This document shows positions 35,881-45,009 of a stretch of 64,000 bases of DNA, piece by piece; the first letter of the stretch is position 1; each line of letters starts with the position of its first letter. The notes under the pieces were generated by a model. That model did no database searches, was not told the DNA's origin, and saw only the letters and a list, made by a program, of their open reading frames with translations. The position numbers and the translations under genes are program-made. The DNA comes from Roseitranquillus sediminis (GTDB taxonomy: Bacteria; Pseudomonadota; Alphaproteobacteria; Rhodobacterales; Rhodobacteraceae), in assembly GCF_016918935.1 (NCBI RefSeq), contig NZ_JAFFOB010000014.1, positions 1 to 64,000 of the forward strand, given 5' to 3'.

Positions 35881-36627
35881 ATGTTTCGCATCGTCACCAC
35901 GCTCGCCATCTTTGCCGCCACCGCCGGGCAGGCGCAGATCACCGGGGAGCCCTACCGTTACAGCGTGAATGGGATGGAGTTCGAGGGCTACGTCGCCCGC
36001 AACGCGAACCTGGAGGAGAGCCGCGGCACGGTCATGATCGTCCATGACTGGGACGGCCTGACGGACTACGAGAAGCGGCGCGCGGACATGTTGGCGGCGC
36101 AGGGTTACACCGCCTTCGCCGCCGACGTCTACGGCGCCGACAACCTTCCGCAGAGCATGGACGAGAACCGCGAGCGCTCGGGCGAACTCTACACCGACCG
36201 CGAGATGTTCCGCGCGCGCCTCATGGCGTCGCTGGAGGCGGCGCGGGCGGTCGGCGGGGGCGAGGGAGGCGTCCTCGTCATTGGCTACTGCTTCGGCGGC
36301 GCCGCGGTGCTGGAGGCGGCACGCGCGGGCGCCGATGCTGCAGGCTTCGTGAGCTTCCACGGCGGCCTCGAGACGCCGGAGGGGCAGGACTGGTCGCAGG
36401 CCTCCGGCCCTGTGCTGGTGCTGCACGGCACTGCCGATCCGGTGTCGGGGCCGGCGGCGCTCGCTACGCTGGTGGAGGAGCTCGAGGCGGCCGGCGTCGA
36501 CCACGAGGCGCAGCTCTATGGCGGCGCGCGGCACGCCTACACCGTATGGGGCGCGGACGACTACGACCTTGAGGCGGACCAGGCCTCTTGGCTCGCGTTG
36601 CAGATGTTCCTCGAAGAGCGGCTCTGA
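35881..36627 (+). CDS. Secreted dienelactone hydrolase family protein
   Basis: A 248-residue alpha/beta hydrolase. Signal peptide MFRIVTTLAIFAATAGQAQ. The DLH catalytic triad is visible: Cys in GYCFGGAAV (~140), Asp in GTADPVSG and His in GARHAYTVWG. Exported members of this family are common but their ester substrate is seldom known. ATG 35881, preceded by GGGAGGACATTC. Confidence 0.88.
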   Translation: MFRIVTTLAIFAATAGQAQITGEPYRYSVNGMEFEGYVARNANLEESRGTVMIVHDWDGLTDYEKRRADMLAAQGYTAFAADVYGADNLPQSMDENRERSGELYTDREMFRARLMASLEAARAVGGGEGGVLVIGYCFGGAAVLEAARAGADAAGFVSFHGGLETPEGQDWSQASGPVLVLHGTADPVSGPAALATLVEELEAAGVDHEAQLYGGARHAYTVWGADDYDLEADQASWLALQMFLEERL

Positions 36628-36639
36628 GCGCTCTGCCGG

Positions 36640-36753
36640 TCAGCGGCCACGCTTCGGCGCGGGCCGCTTCCGGCAGAAAGGGCAGGCGCGGGCGCAGCCT
36701 GCGCGGCAGGCCAGCGGATTTCGTCGCGCGGGCTTCAGGCGGCGCGTGGCCAT
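36640..36753 (-). CDS. Possible 37-aa cysteine-rich basic peptide
   Basis: ATG 36753 opens a short frame overlapping the last codons of the lipase gene. It has CRAGCARACPFC (four cysteines) within a Lys/Arg/Pro-rich sequence, reminiscent of a tiny zinc-binding peptide. There is no clear ribosome-binding site beyond coupling to the lipase stop. Confidence 0.3.
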   Translation of the reverse strand: MATRRLKPARRNPLACRAGCARACPFCRKRPAPKRGR

Positions 36754-37376
36754 TGCTTCTCGATACGCTCGGCGGTCTTCGTCTCGCCGAGGATCTCGAT
36801 GTAGTTCACCATCCCGTGGTCGAACTCCGCGTCGAAGGCCTCGGGCAGCAGCCACCGGACCGAACCGACGTGGCGGAAACCCATCGGCCTAGGGGGCAGG
36901 TGGCACACCTCGTCGTCCGCCCGGCAGAGGTTCAGGATCCAGCCCTCGCCCTCGAGCGGGGCCTTCCCGCGCAACGGCCGGGGCGAGCCGAAGGTCACCG
37001 TGGGGGTGCGCAGCGACCAGCCAAGTATCTGCGCCGAGGCGCCGCCGAGCGAGTGGCCGACGATGAACTTCGGGCGCGCTCGTTTGGCGAAGCCGTAGAG
37101 AAATTCGGCGTGCCGCAGGAATCCGGCGTGCCAGACCCGGCCGCTGTCGCCGGCTACGATCTTGAAGCCCTGGATCTCCTTGCCCTGCTCGGCCAGGTGC
37201 AGGTTGAAGCCCCAGTCGATCCGCTCGTTGGTGCCGGGGATGACGAGAATGTCGCCCTTGATCAGGTACGCCTGCGCCCCGCGGATGTCGATCCTGTCGA
37301 TAGGATCGAGATCGCGCGCCGCGTCGTAGGCCAGGCGGACCATCCGCGCCGCGTCCAATACACCGATATGGCCCAT
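36735..37376 (-). CDS. Lipase (class 3)-like hydrolase
   Basis: A 213-residue cytoplasmic alpha/beta hydrolase. The nucleophile elbow is GHSLGGASAQILG (about residues 108-120); VTFGSPRPLRG and the acidic NLCRADDEVCHLPP follow in lipase-3 order; FDHGMVNYIEIL near the C-terminus supplies a candidate catalytic His. No signal peptide. Substrate unknown. It follows panB on the same strand, 73 nt downstream. Confidence 0.8.
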   Translation of the reverse strand: MGHIGVLDAARMVRLAYDAARDLDPIDRIDIRGAQAYLIKGDILVIPGTNERIDWGFNLHLAEQGKEIQGFKIVAGDSGRVWHAGFLRHAEFLYGFAKRARPKFIVGHSLGGASAQILGWSLRTPTVTFGSPRPLRGKAPLEGEGWILNLCRADDEVCHLPPRPMGFRHVGSVRWLLPEAFDAEFDHGMVNYIEILGETKTAERIEKQWPRAA

Positions 37377-37449
37377 GCTGCGCCCCGCTGAAATGCCTGA
37401 TCCAATGGGATCAGCATATCATGAACAGGCGCCTGACGCTACGTACGCC

Positions 37450-38265
37450 TCAGCGGTAGACCTGATCCTCCGTCGGAAAGGCGCGTTGGCGGACGTCCTC
37501 GGCGTAGGACGAGACGGCGCGCTCGATCTCTTCGGCGAGCGCGCCATAGACCTTGACGAACTTCGGCGGGCGCGGATTCAGGCCCAGCATGTCCTCCAGC
37601 ACCAGGATCTGACCGTCGCAGGCGGCCGACGCGCCGATGCCGATGGTGGGGATATCGACCGCCTCGGTGATGCGGGCGGCGAGCGGCTCCACCACCCCTT
37701 CGACCACCACGCAGAACGCGCCGGCCTCTGCCACGGCCTGCGCGTCGTCGATGTGGGCGGGCCAGGTGTCCGCGTCGCGGCCCTGAGTCTTGAAGCCGCC
37801 CATCACGTGGCTCGACTGCGGCGTGAGGCCGATATGCGCCATCACCGGCACGCCACGCTCCGTCAGGAAGCGGATCGTCTCGGCCATGCGCGCGCCGCCC
37901 TCGAGCTTCACCGCGCCGCAGCCGGTCTCCTTCATGATCTTCGCGGCGTTGCGGAAGGCGACGTTGGGGCTCTCCTCGTAGGTGCCGAAGGGCATGTCGA
38001 CGACCACCAGCGCCCGCCGCGTGCCGCGCACCACCGCCCGGCCGTGCATGATCATCAGGTCGAGCGGGACGCCGACCGTCGTCTCCATCCCGTGCATCAC
38101 CATGCCGAGGCTGTCGCCCACCAGGATGAAGTCGGCGTAGCGGTCGACGATGGCGGCCGTGTGCGCATGGTAGGAGGTGAGGGAAACGATGGGCTCGCCG
38201 CCCTTGCGCGCGGCGATCTGGGGGACGGTGATGCGGCGGACCGGCTTCTGCGGCTCGGTGCTCAT
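37450..38265 (-). CDS. panB: 3-methyl-2-oxobutanoate hydroxymethyltransferase
   Basis: A 271-residue enzyme that makes ketopantoate from 2-oxoisovalerate and methylene-THF in pantothenate/CoA synthesis. Motifs: [35 protein letters not shown] (metal-binding Asp region), [18 protein letters not shown] and [23 protein letters not shown]. It overlaps panC by 4 nt, giving a panC-panB operon in this direction. Confidence 0.96.
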   Translation of the reverse strand: MSTEPQKPVRRITVPQIAARKGGEPIVSLTSYHAHTAAIVDRYADFILVGDSLGMVMHGMETTVGVPLDLMIMHGRAVVRGTRRALVVVDMPFGTYEESPNVAFRNAAKIMKETGCGAVKLEGGARMAETIRFLTERGVPVMAHIGLTPQSSHVMGGFKTQGRDADTWPAHIDDAQAVAEAGAFCVVVEGVVEPLAARITEAVDIPTIGIGASAACDGQILVLEDMLGLNPRPPKFVKVYGALAEEIERAVSSYAEDVRQRAFPTEDQVYR

Positions 38266-39122
38266 GTGGGCTCTCCTCGGGTCTGGACCACGCGCTGGTC
38301 GATCAGGGTGACGTCGCCGAAGCGCACCGCGAGCAGGATCACCACCGGCCGGGCGGGGCGGCCCCGCACTGGGGCGAGGCTGGCGGCATCGCGGATGTCG
38401 GCCGAGCGCAGCTGCGCCAGCGGCTCGGCCGCGATCAGCCGGGCGATCCGGGCGCGGGCGATCTCCGCCGTCTCACCCTCGGCTAGCAGCTCCGCCGCCT
38501 CGGCCATCGCCTGCGACAGGACCGGCGCCGCCGCGCGCTGCGCCTCCGTCAGACGCGCGTTGCGCGACGAGAGTGCCAGTCCGTCCGGCGCGCGCTGCGT
38601 CGGCACCCCCTCGATGCGGACGGGAATATCGAGGTCGCGTACCATCGTGCGGATCACGGCGAGCTGCTGGTAGTCCTTCTCGCCAAAGACGGCGATATCG
38701 GGCTGCACGATGTTGAAGAGCTTGGTCACTACCGTCGCCACGCCTCGGAAGTGGCCCGGCCTGAGCCGCCCCATCAGCACCCGCGAGAGGCCCGTGGTCT
38801 CCACCACGGTCTGCGCCTCCGTGTGGTACATCTCGCCCGGCTCCGGCGCGAACACCGCCGCCACGCCGGCCTCGCGCAACATCTGCAGGTCGCGCTCGAG
38901 CGTGCGGGGATAGGTGGAGAGGTCCTCGTTCGGGCCGAATTGGGTTGGATTGACGAAAATCGTGGCCACCACCCGGTCGGCCAACTCGGCCGCGCGCGCC
39001 ACGAGCGCCATGTGACCCTCGTGCAACGCGCCCATCGTCGGCACCAGTCCGATCGTCCGCCCGCGCCCGCGTAGGTGGTTAACGGCGGTGCGGATATCCC
39101 CCTTGCTGGGACAGACGATCAT
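38262..39122 (-). CDS. panC: Pantoate-beta-alanine ligase
   Basis: A 286-residue class I aminoacyl-tRNA-synthetase-like ligase that joins pantoate and beta-alanine with ATP. HIGH motif: [16 protein letters not shown]; other conserved parts are [39 protein letters not shown] and [12 protein letters not shown] 39122 has GGAGG 11 nt upstream and agrees with family N-termini; ATG 39140 is also in frame. Confidence 0.95.
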   Translation of the reverse strand: MIVCPSKGDIRTAVNHLRGRGRTIGLVPTMGALHEGHMALVARAAELADRVVATIFVNPTQFGPNEDLSTYPRTLERDLQMLREAGVAAVFAPEPGEMYHTEAQTVVETTGLSRVLMGRLRPGHFRGVATVVTKLFNIVQPDIAVFGEKDYQQLAVIRTMVRDLDIPVRIEGVPTQRAPDGLALSSRNARLTEAQRAAAPVLSQAMAEAAELLAEGETAEIARARIARLIAAEPLAQLRSADIRDAASLAPVRGRPARPVVILLAVRFGDVTLIDQRVVQTRGEPT

Positions 39123-39244
39123 CGTGGCGTTATCCTCCATCGGCTCTTCGATAGAGGCCGCAGCGGAGGGGGACAAGGACCGCCGCCCTTGCGCCGGAGG
39201 ACATGGCAGGCATTCTGCGCCGAGGGACAGTCGGAGGGACGGCC

Positions 39245-41734
39245 ATGCAGAGCCATGTTCGGGCACTGGTGATCGGCGGCGGCGCGGTCGGAACCGGGAT
39301 CGCCTATGCCTTGGCGCGGGCCGGCTGGTCCGACGTGATGCTGGTGGAGCGCGACGAGCTGACCTCGGGCTCCACCTGGCACGCCGCCGGCCTCTTGCCC
39401 TACTTCAACATGAGCTACGCGACGACCCATATCCACGACCACTCCATCCGGCTCTACAAGACGCTGGAGGAGGAGACGGGGCTGAATCCCGGCTTCGCCG
39501 TCGTCGGCAACCTCCGCATGGCGCAGAGCCGGGCGCGGATGGACGAGTACATGCTCTACGCCTCCACCGCCGAGACGGCGGGCGTGCCCTATGAGTGGCT
39601 GACGCCTGACCAGATCCGCGAGCGCTGGCCGCTGGTGCGGACGGACGACCTCGAGGGCGCGATCTTCCACCCGACCGACGGCTACATCAATCCGGCCGAC
39701 GTGACGCAGGCGCTGGCGCGCGGCGCACGGCAGCGCGGCGTCGCGGTGGAGAGACGCTGGCAGGCGGATGCCTACCGCTGGACCGGGTCGGAGTGGGTAG
39801 TGACGCTGACGAAGATGGTCGAACGGGGCGGCAATCTCGTGCCCTCGGACGAGCAGGTCGAGGTCACTGCCGAGCACGTCGTCACCGCCACCGGCAACCA
39901 TGCGCAGCGCACCGCCCGTCTGCTGGGCCTCCACATTCCCGCGATCCCGGTCGAGCACCAGTATGTCGTGACCGAGCGCGACCCGGCGCTCGTCGAATGG
40001 CGGCAGTCGAACCCGGAGCATCCGGTCCTGCGCGACGCCGACGCCAAATGGTACGTGCGGGAAGAGCGCGGCGGCTGGATCCTCGGCCCCTACGAGCAGG
40101 GCGCGCCCGCGCGGTTCTGCCACGACGTGCCCGAGAGCTTCCGGGCCGACCTCTTCCCGCTCGACCTCGAGCGGATCGAGGCGGAGTACATGAGCTTCAT
40201 CCACCGCATCCCATCGTCGGAGGAAGTGGGGCTCAAGGACGACTACAACGGCCCGATCTGCTACACGCCTGACGGAAACCCGCTGCTCGGGCCTGCGCCG
40301 GGCCTGCGCAACCTCTGGCTTGCCGAGGGCTTCTCTTTCGGCATCACCGCCGCGGGCGGGGCAGGGCACTACCTCGCGCAGCTCATGTCCGGGCATGAGC
40401 CCGAGATCGACATGACCTCGCTCGACCCGCGCCGCTTCGGCGCCTGGATGACGACCGAGTACGCCGCTCGCAAGAACGAGGAGGCCTACGCACACGTCTA
40501 CATCCTGCACCACCCGGACGAGGAGCGGCCGGCGGCGCGGCCGCTGAGGACCGCGCCGTGCTACGACCGGATGGCCGCACGCGGCGCGCAGTTCGGGCAG
40601 GTCAACGGGTGGGAGCGGCCGAATTACTTCGCGCCGCAGGGCTTCTCCGACCACGACGTCCGCTCGTTCCGCCGCGGCGGCTGGTGGGAACATACGCGCG
40701 CCGAGGCGCAGGCGGTGCGCGAGGGCGTGGGCCTGCTGGACGGCACCGCCTTCGCCAAGCACCGGCTGGAGGGGCCGGGTGCGGCGGCCTTCCTAGAATG
40801 GTACACCACCAACCGCCTGCCGCGGACCGGCCGCGTCTCGCTGACCTACGCGCTGACCGACTCCGGCACCTTCCAGAGTGAGTTCACCATCGTCCGCGAG
40901 GCCGAGGACCGCTTCTACCTCATCTCCGCCGGAGCGTGGCAGGACTACGACGGCGACCTGCTGGCCAAGGCCGTCGCCGACCGCCGCGGCGACTTCAGCC
41001 GGATGCACCTCACCGACGTCACGACCCAGATCGGCGTATTCGCGGTTGCTGGGCCACGGTCGCGCGAGCTCCTGCGCCCGCTCGTCCGCGACGCAGAGCC
41101 CGGAATCGCGCTTTCGAACAAGCGCTTCCCCTGGCTCTCCGCGCGACGGATCGAGCTGATGATGGCGCCGGTCTTCGGACTGCGAGTGGCCTATACCGGC
41201 GCGCTCGGTTGGGAGCTGCACCACCCGATCGAGATGCAGAACTACCTCTTCGACCGGCTGATGGAGGCGGGTGAGGCGGTGGACCTCCGCCTCTTCGGCG
41301 CGCGCGCGCAGAACTGGCTGAGGCAGGAGAAATCCTATCGCGCATTCGGGGCCGAGCTTGGCCGGGACGCTACGCCGCTCGAAGCGGGCCTCGACCGCTT
41401 CGTCGACCAGACCCGCGAGTTCCGCGGCCGACAGGCGATGGAGGAAAACGGCATCCGCAGCCGCTGCGTCACCCTCGCCGTCGACGGTCCCGACGACGCC
41501 GACCCCTGGGGCCGCGAGGCGCTCTACGACGGTGAAACGCGGGTCGGCCGGATGACCTCGGGCGGCTACTCGGTGCACCTCGGCCGCTCTGTCGGGATGG
41601 GCTACGTCGCGCCCGACCGCGCCGCGCCGGGCACCCGGTTGCAAGTCAGGATGTTCGACCGCCTCTGGCCGGCCGAGGTGCTGGAGGATTCGCCCTACGA
41701 CCCCGCCCACGCCGAACTTCGCGCCGACGGCTGA
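39245..41734 (+). CDS. FAD-dependent oxidoreductase with GcvT domain (dimethylglycine/sarcosine dehydrogenase-like)
   Basis: An 829-residue two-part enzyme. The N-terminal DAO-type flavoprotein (ALVIGGGAVGTGIAYALARAG, residues 6-26; SGSTWHAAGLLP, the covalent-FAD-type histidine region) oxidises N-methyl groups. The C-terminal GcvT-like tetrahydrofolate domain from ~430 (WERPNYFAPQ, GLLDGTAFAKHRLEGPGA, AYTGALGWELHHP, GYSVHLGRSVGMGY) captures the one-carbon unit. Substrates are probably dimethylglycine or sarcosine from glycine betaine. ATG 39245. It diverges from panCB and is followed by a terminator hairpin. Confidence 0.87.
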   Translation: MQSHVRALVIGGGAVGTGIAYALARAGWSDVMLVERDELTSGSTWHAAGLLPYFNMSYATTHIHDHSIRLYKTLEEETGLNPGFAVVGNLRMAQSRARMDEYMLYASTAETAGVPYEWLTPDQIRERWPLVRTDDLEGAIFHPTDGYINPADVTQALARGARQRGVAVERRWQADAYRWTGSEWVVTLTKMVERGGNLVPSDEQVEVTAEHVVTATGNHAQRTARLLGLHIPAIPVEHQYVVTERDPALVEWRQSNPEHPVLRDADAKWYVREERGGWILGPYEQGAPARFCHDVPESFRADLFPLDLERIEAEYMSFIHRIPSSEEVGLKDDYNGPICYTPDGNPLLGPAPGLRNLWLAEGFSFGITAAGGAGHYLAQLMSGHEPEIDMTSLDPRRFGAWMTTEYAARKNEEAYAHVYILHHPDEERPAARPLRTAPCYDRMAARGAQFGQVNGWERPNYFAPQGFSDHDVRSFRRGGWWEHTRAEAQAVREGVGLLDGTAFAKHRLEGPGAAAFLEWYTTNRLPRTGRVSLTYALTDSGTFQSEFTIVREAEDRFYLISAGAWQDYDGDLLAKAVADRRGDFSRMHLTDVTTQIGVFAVAGPRSRELLRPLVRDAEPGIALSNKRFPWLSARRIELMMAPVFGLRVAYTGALGWELHHPIEMQNYLFDRLMEAGEAVDLRLFGARAQNWLRQEKSYRAFGAELGRDATPLEAGLDRFVDQTREFRGRQAMEENGIRSRCVTLAVDGPDDADPWGREALYDGETRVGRMTSGGYSVHLGRSVGMGYVAPDRAAPGTRLQVRMFDRLWPAEVLEDSPYDPAHAELRADG

Positions 41735-41846
41735 ACCGTCGGCCGCATGTCCGTCCTCGCGATGAGGACGCCAGGTGTATGGGCTGCATCGCCGGCCGTC
41801 CGGCGGGTCCCCGATCGTTGGGAGGGAAGGCCGCTTTAAGGCGCGA

Positions 41847-41866
41847 GAGCCCGCCGTAGCGGGCTC
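41847..41866. terminator. Bidirectional terminator-like hairpin
   Basis: GAGCCCGC, CGTA loop and GCGGGCTC form an 8-bp perfect stem between the convergent DMGDH-like gene and the BMP gene. Confidence 0.65.
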
Positions 41867-41877
41867 CCGCTGTCGGA

Positions 41878-42954
41878 TCAGTTCGGGATCTCGCCGGTCA
41901 GACCCTCGACGTAGAAGTCCATGCCGAGCAGCGTCTCGTCGTCCGCGACCTCGCCCTCGGCCAACCAGGGCGTGCCGTCCTGCCTGTTGATCGGGCCGGT
42001 GAACGGGTGGTACTCGCCCGCCGCGATCTGGTCGGCGATGTCCTGCGCCTCGGCGCGCACGTCCTCGGGGATGGCGTCCGTCATCTCGCCGATCTCGACC
42101 ATGCCCTCATCGATACCGTGCCAGACCGACTGGCTCTCCCACGTGCCGTCCATCACCGCCTGCACGCGGTCGATGTAGTAGGGCGCCCAGTTGTCGATGA
42201 TCGAGCTCACCCGCGGTGAGGGCTTGTACTCGGCCATGTCGCTCGCCTGGCCGAAACCGATCACGTTGCCCGCCTGCTCGGCCAGGGCCAGCGGCGCGGT
42301 CGAGTCCGTGTGCTGCAGGATGACGTCGGCGCCCTGCTCGATCAGGGCCTGCGCCGCGTCGGCCTCCTTGGCGGGATCGATCCAGGTGTAGGCCCAGACC
42401 ACGCTGAATTCGACGTCGGGATTGGCCTTCTTCGCCGCGATGTAGGAGGCGTTGATGCCGCGGATCACCTCGGGGATCGGGAACGAGGCGATGTAGCCGA
42501 TCTTGTTCGTCTCGGTCATCTTGCCCGCGATATGGCCGATCACCGCCCGTCCTTCGTAGAACCGCGCGCCGTAGTTCGAGACGTTCTCCGCGGTCTTGTA
42601 GCCCGTCGCATGCTCGAACTTCACGTCCGGGAAGCGCTCGGCCACGTTCATGGTCGGGTCCATGAAGCCGAATGAGGTGGTAAAGATCAGGTCCGCGCCG
42701 CCCAGCGCCATCTGCGTGATCGCCCGCTCGGCGTCGGCGCCCTCGGGCACGCTCTCCTGATAGACCGTCTCGACGGCGTCGCCGAAATGCTCCTCGACCG
42801 CCTGGCGGGCCTGGTCGTGCTCATAGGTCCAGCCGCCGTCGCCGACAGGGCCGACATAGATGAAGCCGACCTTGACCGGGTCGTCCTGCGCGGCCGCCCA
42901 GCCGGTGCCGAGGGCCAGTGCCGCCGTGGCGGCCAACAATGTTCTGCGATGCAT
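41878..42954 (-). CDS. BMP family ABC transporter substrate-binding protein
   Basis: A 358-residue periplasmic protein. Signal peptide MHRRTLLAATAALALGTGWAAAQ. The BMP/PnrA-type fold is shown by VKVGFIYVGPVGDGGWTYEHDQARQAVE, TTSFGFMDPTMNVAERFPDVKFEHATGY and ADVILQHTDSTAPLALAEQ. Such proteins bind nucleosides or other purine-type ligands. As the last gene after xdhABC and the ATPase and permeases, uptake of purine nucleobases or nucleosides fits best. Confidence 0.9.
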   Translation of the reverse strand: MHRRTLLAATAALALGTGWAAAQDDPVKVGFIYVGPVGDGGWTYEHDQARQAVEEHFGDAVETVYQESVPEGADAERAITQMALGGADLIFTTSFGFMDPTMNVAERFPDVKFEHATGYKTAENVSNYGARFYEGRAVIGHIAGKMTETNKIGYIASFPIPEVIRGINASYIAAKKANPDVEFSVVWAYTWIDPAKEADAAQALIEQGADVILQHTDSTAPLALAEQAGNVIGFGQASDMAEYKPSPRVSSIIDNWAPYYIDRVQAVMDGTWESQSVWHGIDEGMVEIGEMTDAIPEDVRAEAQDIADQIAAGEYHPFTGPINRQDGTPWLAEGEVADDETLLGMDFYVEGLTGEIPN

Positions 42955-42997
42955 TCTCTTTCCCCTTTCGTCGCCGGATCCCCTCCGGCCTTACTCG

Positions 42998-43921
42998 CTA
43001 CGTTGTGGCATGGAACGCCTTCCCTAGCGATGCCGGAGCGCCGAGCGCGGTGCGCGAGCGGCTGGACATCACGACAAGCACCAGGATGGTTATCAGGTAA
43101 GGCGACATCGACAAGAGCTCGACCGGCACCGCGACGCCGGCTGCCTGCAGGTTCAGCTGCAGGACCGACACGCCGCCGAAGAGGTAAGCGCCGACTAGCA
43201 CGCCAAACGGCCGCCAGCCCGAAAAGACGACGATGGCGAGCGCGATCCAGCCCGCGCCGGCTGTCATTCCCTCTGTCCATTGCGGCACCCGGATCAGGCT
43301 GAGATACGCGCCACCGAGGCCGGCGCAGGCGCCGCCGAAGAGGATCGCCGCCAGCCGGACCAGCACAACGCGGTAGCCCAGCGCGTGCGCCGCGTCGTGG
43401 TTCTCACCCACCGCGCGCAGGATCAGGCCGGCGCGCGTGCGCCGCAGAATCCACCAGACCGCCACAACGAGCGCGAGCGAGACGTAGACCATGAAATCAT
43501 GGCCGAAGATCACGCGGCCTACCACCGGCAGGTCGGTCAGCGGCCCCAGATCCACCCGCGGCGTCGGCGGCGGCCGGACGCCGATGTAGGCCTGGCCGAT
43601 CAGTGCCGAGAGGCCGAGCCCGAAGAGCGTGAGCGCGAGGCCCGTCGCCACCTGGTTCGACAGCAGGAATTGCGTCAGCACGCCGAAAAGCAGCGCGAGC
43701 GCCGCGCCCCCCGCCGCTGCGCCGAGAAAGCCGAGCGTGGGCGAGCCAGTCTCGACCGCCACGGCAAAGCCGCAGATCGCGCCGGTGATCATCATCCCCT
43801 CGACGCCGAGGTTCAGCACGCCCGACTTCTCGACGACCAGCTCGCCGATGGCGGCGAGCAGGATCGGCGTCGAGCCGACCATCAGGGCCGCGAGAAGGAG
43901 GATCGGGTCGATGCCGCTCAT
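42998..43921 (-). CDS. BMP-type ABC transporter permease (second)
   Basis: A 307-residue permease with about 8-9 TMs. PILLAAIGELVVEKSGVLNLGVEGMM at residues ~20-45 is the hallmark of the nucleoside/BMP and related branched-chain-type permeases. LILRAVGENHDAAHALGYRVVLVRL is the coupling loop. ATG 43921 overlaps the preceding permease by 4 nt. Confidence 0.9.
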   Translation of the reverse strand: MSGIDPILLLAALMVGSTPILLAAIGELVVEKSGVLNLGVEGMMITGAICGFAVAVETGSPTLGFLGAAAGGAALALLFGVLTQFLLSNQVATGLALTLFGLGLSALIGQAYIGVRPPPTPRVDLGPLTDLPVVGRVIFGHDFMVYVSLALVVAVWWILRRTRAGLILRAVGENHDAAHALGYRVVLVRLAAILFGGACAGLGGAYLSLIRVPQWTEGMTAGAGWIALAIVVFSGWRPFGVLVGAYLFGGVSVLQLNLQAAGVAVPVELLSMSPYLITILVLVVMSSRSRTALGAPASLGKAFHATT

Positions 43922-44997
43922 GCCACGGCTCCGAGGCGCAGGCGGTAGTTCGTCAGCACGTCGACCGCCAGCAGGAAGAAGAGCAGCATGCCCTGGAAGG
44001 CCTGGATCGCCGCCGCCGGCAGCCCCAGCATCAGCTGCGCCAGCTCGCCGCCGATGTAGGTCAGCGCCATCAGGAGGCCGGCGAGCAGGATGCCGACCGG
44101 ATGCAGCCGGCCGAGGAACGCGACGATGATCGCCGTGAAGCCGTAGCCCACATTGAAGTCGATGCTGATTTGTCCCGCCGGCCCCGTCACCTCGAAGATG
44201 CCGGCCAGGCCCGCCAGCGCCCCGGAGACGCCGAGGCAGAAGATCACCAGCCGGTTCGGCTCGACCCCGGCGAAACGCGCCGCGCGCGGCGACTGCCCCG
44301 CCAGGCGCAGGTGAAAGCCGCGGATGTGCCGCGTGAGCAGGACGTAGGCCGCGATCACCGCGAGGAAGGCGGTCAGCACGCCCCAGTGCATCCCGGTGCC
44401 GCCGATGAGTTCGGCGTTTGCCGTCGGCTCCCACCGCGCGAGGTTGCGGCTGCCGGGAAAGCCGCCGCCCTCGGGGTTGCGCATCAGGCCGAGCGACATC
44501 GACGCGAGCAAGGCCTCGGCCACGTAGACGAGCAGGAGCGAGACGAGGATCTCGTTCGTCCGGAAGCGGGTCTTCAGGAGGGCGGGGATCATCGCCCAGG
44601 CCCAGCCGCCCAGCGCGCCTATGAGCACCGCCAGCGGAAAGATCCACCAGGCCTCGAGCGGATAGAGCGCGAGCGCCGTGCCCGCCCCGGCCAGAGCGCC
44701 GACGATGTACTGCCCCTCGGCGCCGATGTTCCAGACGCCGGCGCGGAAGCCCAGGCTGAGCCCGATCGCGATCAGGATCAGCGGCCCAGCCTTCACCAGG
44801 AGCTGCGGCCGCGAGTAGCCGGCGAACTGCGGGTGGAAGAGCGGGTCCCAGAAGATCGTGCGGATTGACTCGAAGGGGTCCTTGCCCAGGGCCGCGAACA
44901 TCAGCCCGCCCGCGATCATCGTCAGCAGCACCGCGAGGATCGGCGTCGCGATCGTCCATGCCGTCGACGGCTCTGCGCGCGGGACGAGGCGGATCAT
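43918..44997 (-). CDS. BMP-type ABC transporter permease (first)
   Basis: A 359-residue permease with about ten hydrophobic segments. It includes DPFESIRTIFWDPLFHP, LVKAGPLILIAIGLSLGFRAGVWNIGAEGQYIVGAL and FAGVEPNRLVIFCLGVSGALAGLAGIFEV, as in NupP/YufP-type subunits. It starts 12 nt after the ATPase stop and forms the translocation pore with the next permease. Confidence 0.9.
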   Translation of the reverse strand: MIRLVPRAEPSTAWTIATPILAVLLTMIAGGLMFAALGKDPFESIRTIFWDPLFHPQFAGYSRPQLLVKAGPLILIAIGLSLGFRAGVWNIGAEGQYIVGALAGAGTALALYPLEAWWIFPLAVLIGALGGWAWAMIPALLKTRFRTNEILVSLLLVYVAEALLASMSLGLMRNPEGGGFPGSRNLARWEPTANAELIGGTGMHWGVLTAFLAVIAAYVLLTRHIRGFHLRLAGQSPRAARFAGVEPNRLVIFCLGVSGALAGLAGIFEVTGPAGQISIDFNVGYGFTAIIVAFLGRLHPVGILLAGLLMALTYIGGELAQLMLGLPAAAIQAFQGMLLFFLLAVDVLTNYRLRLGAVA

Positions 44998-45009
44998 GCG
45001 GCGCGAGGC

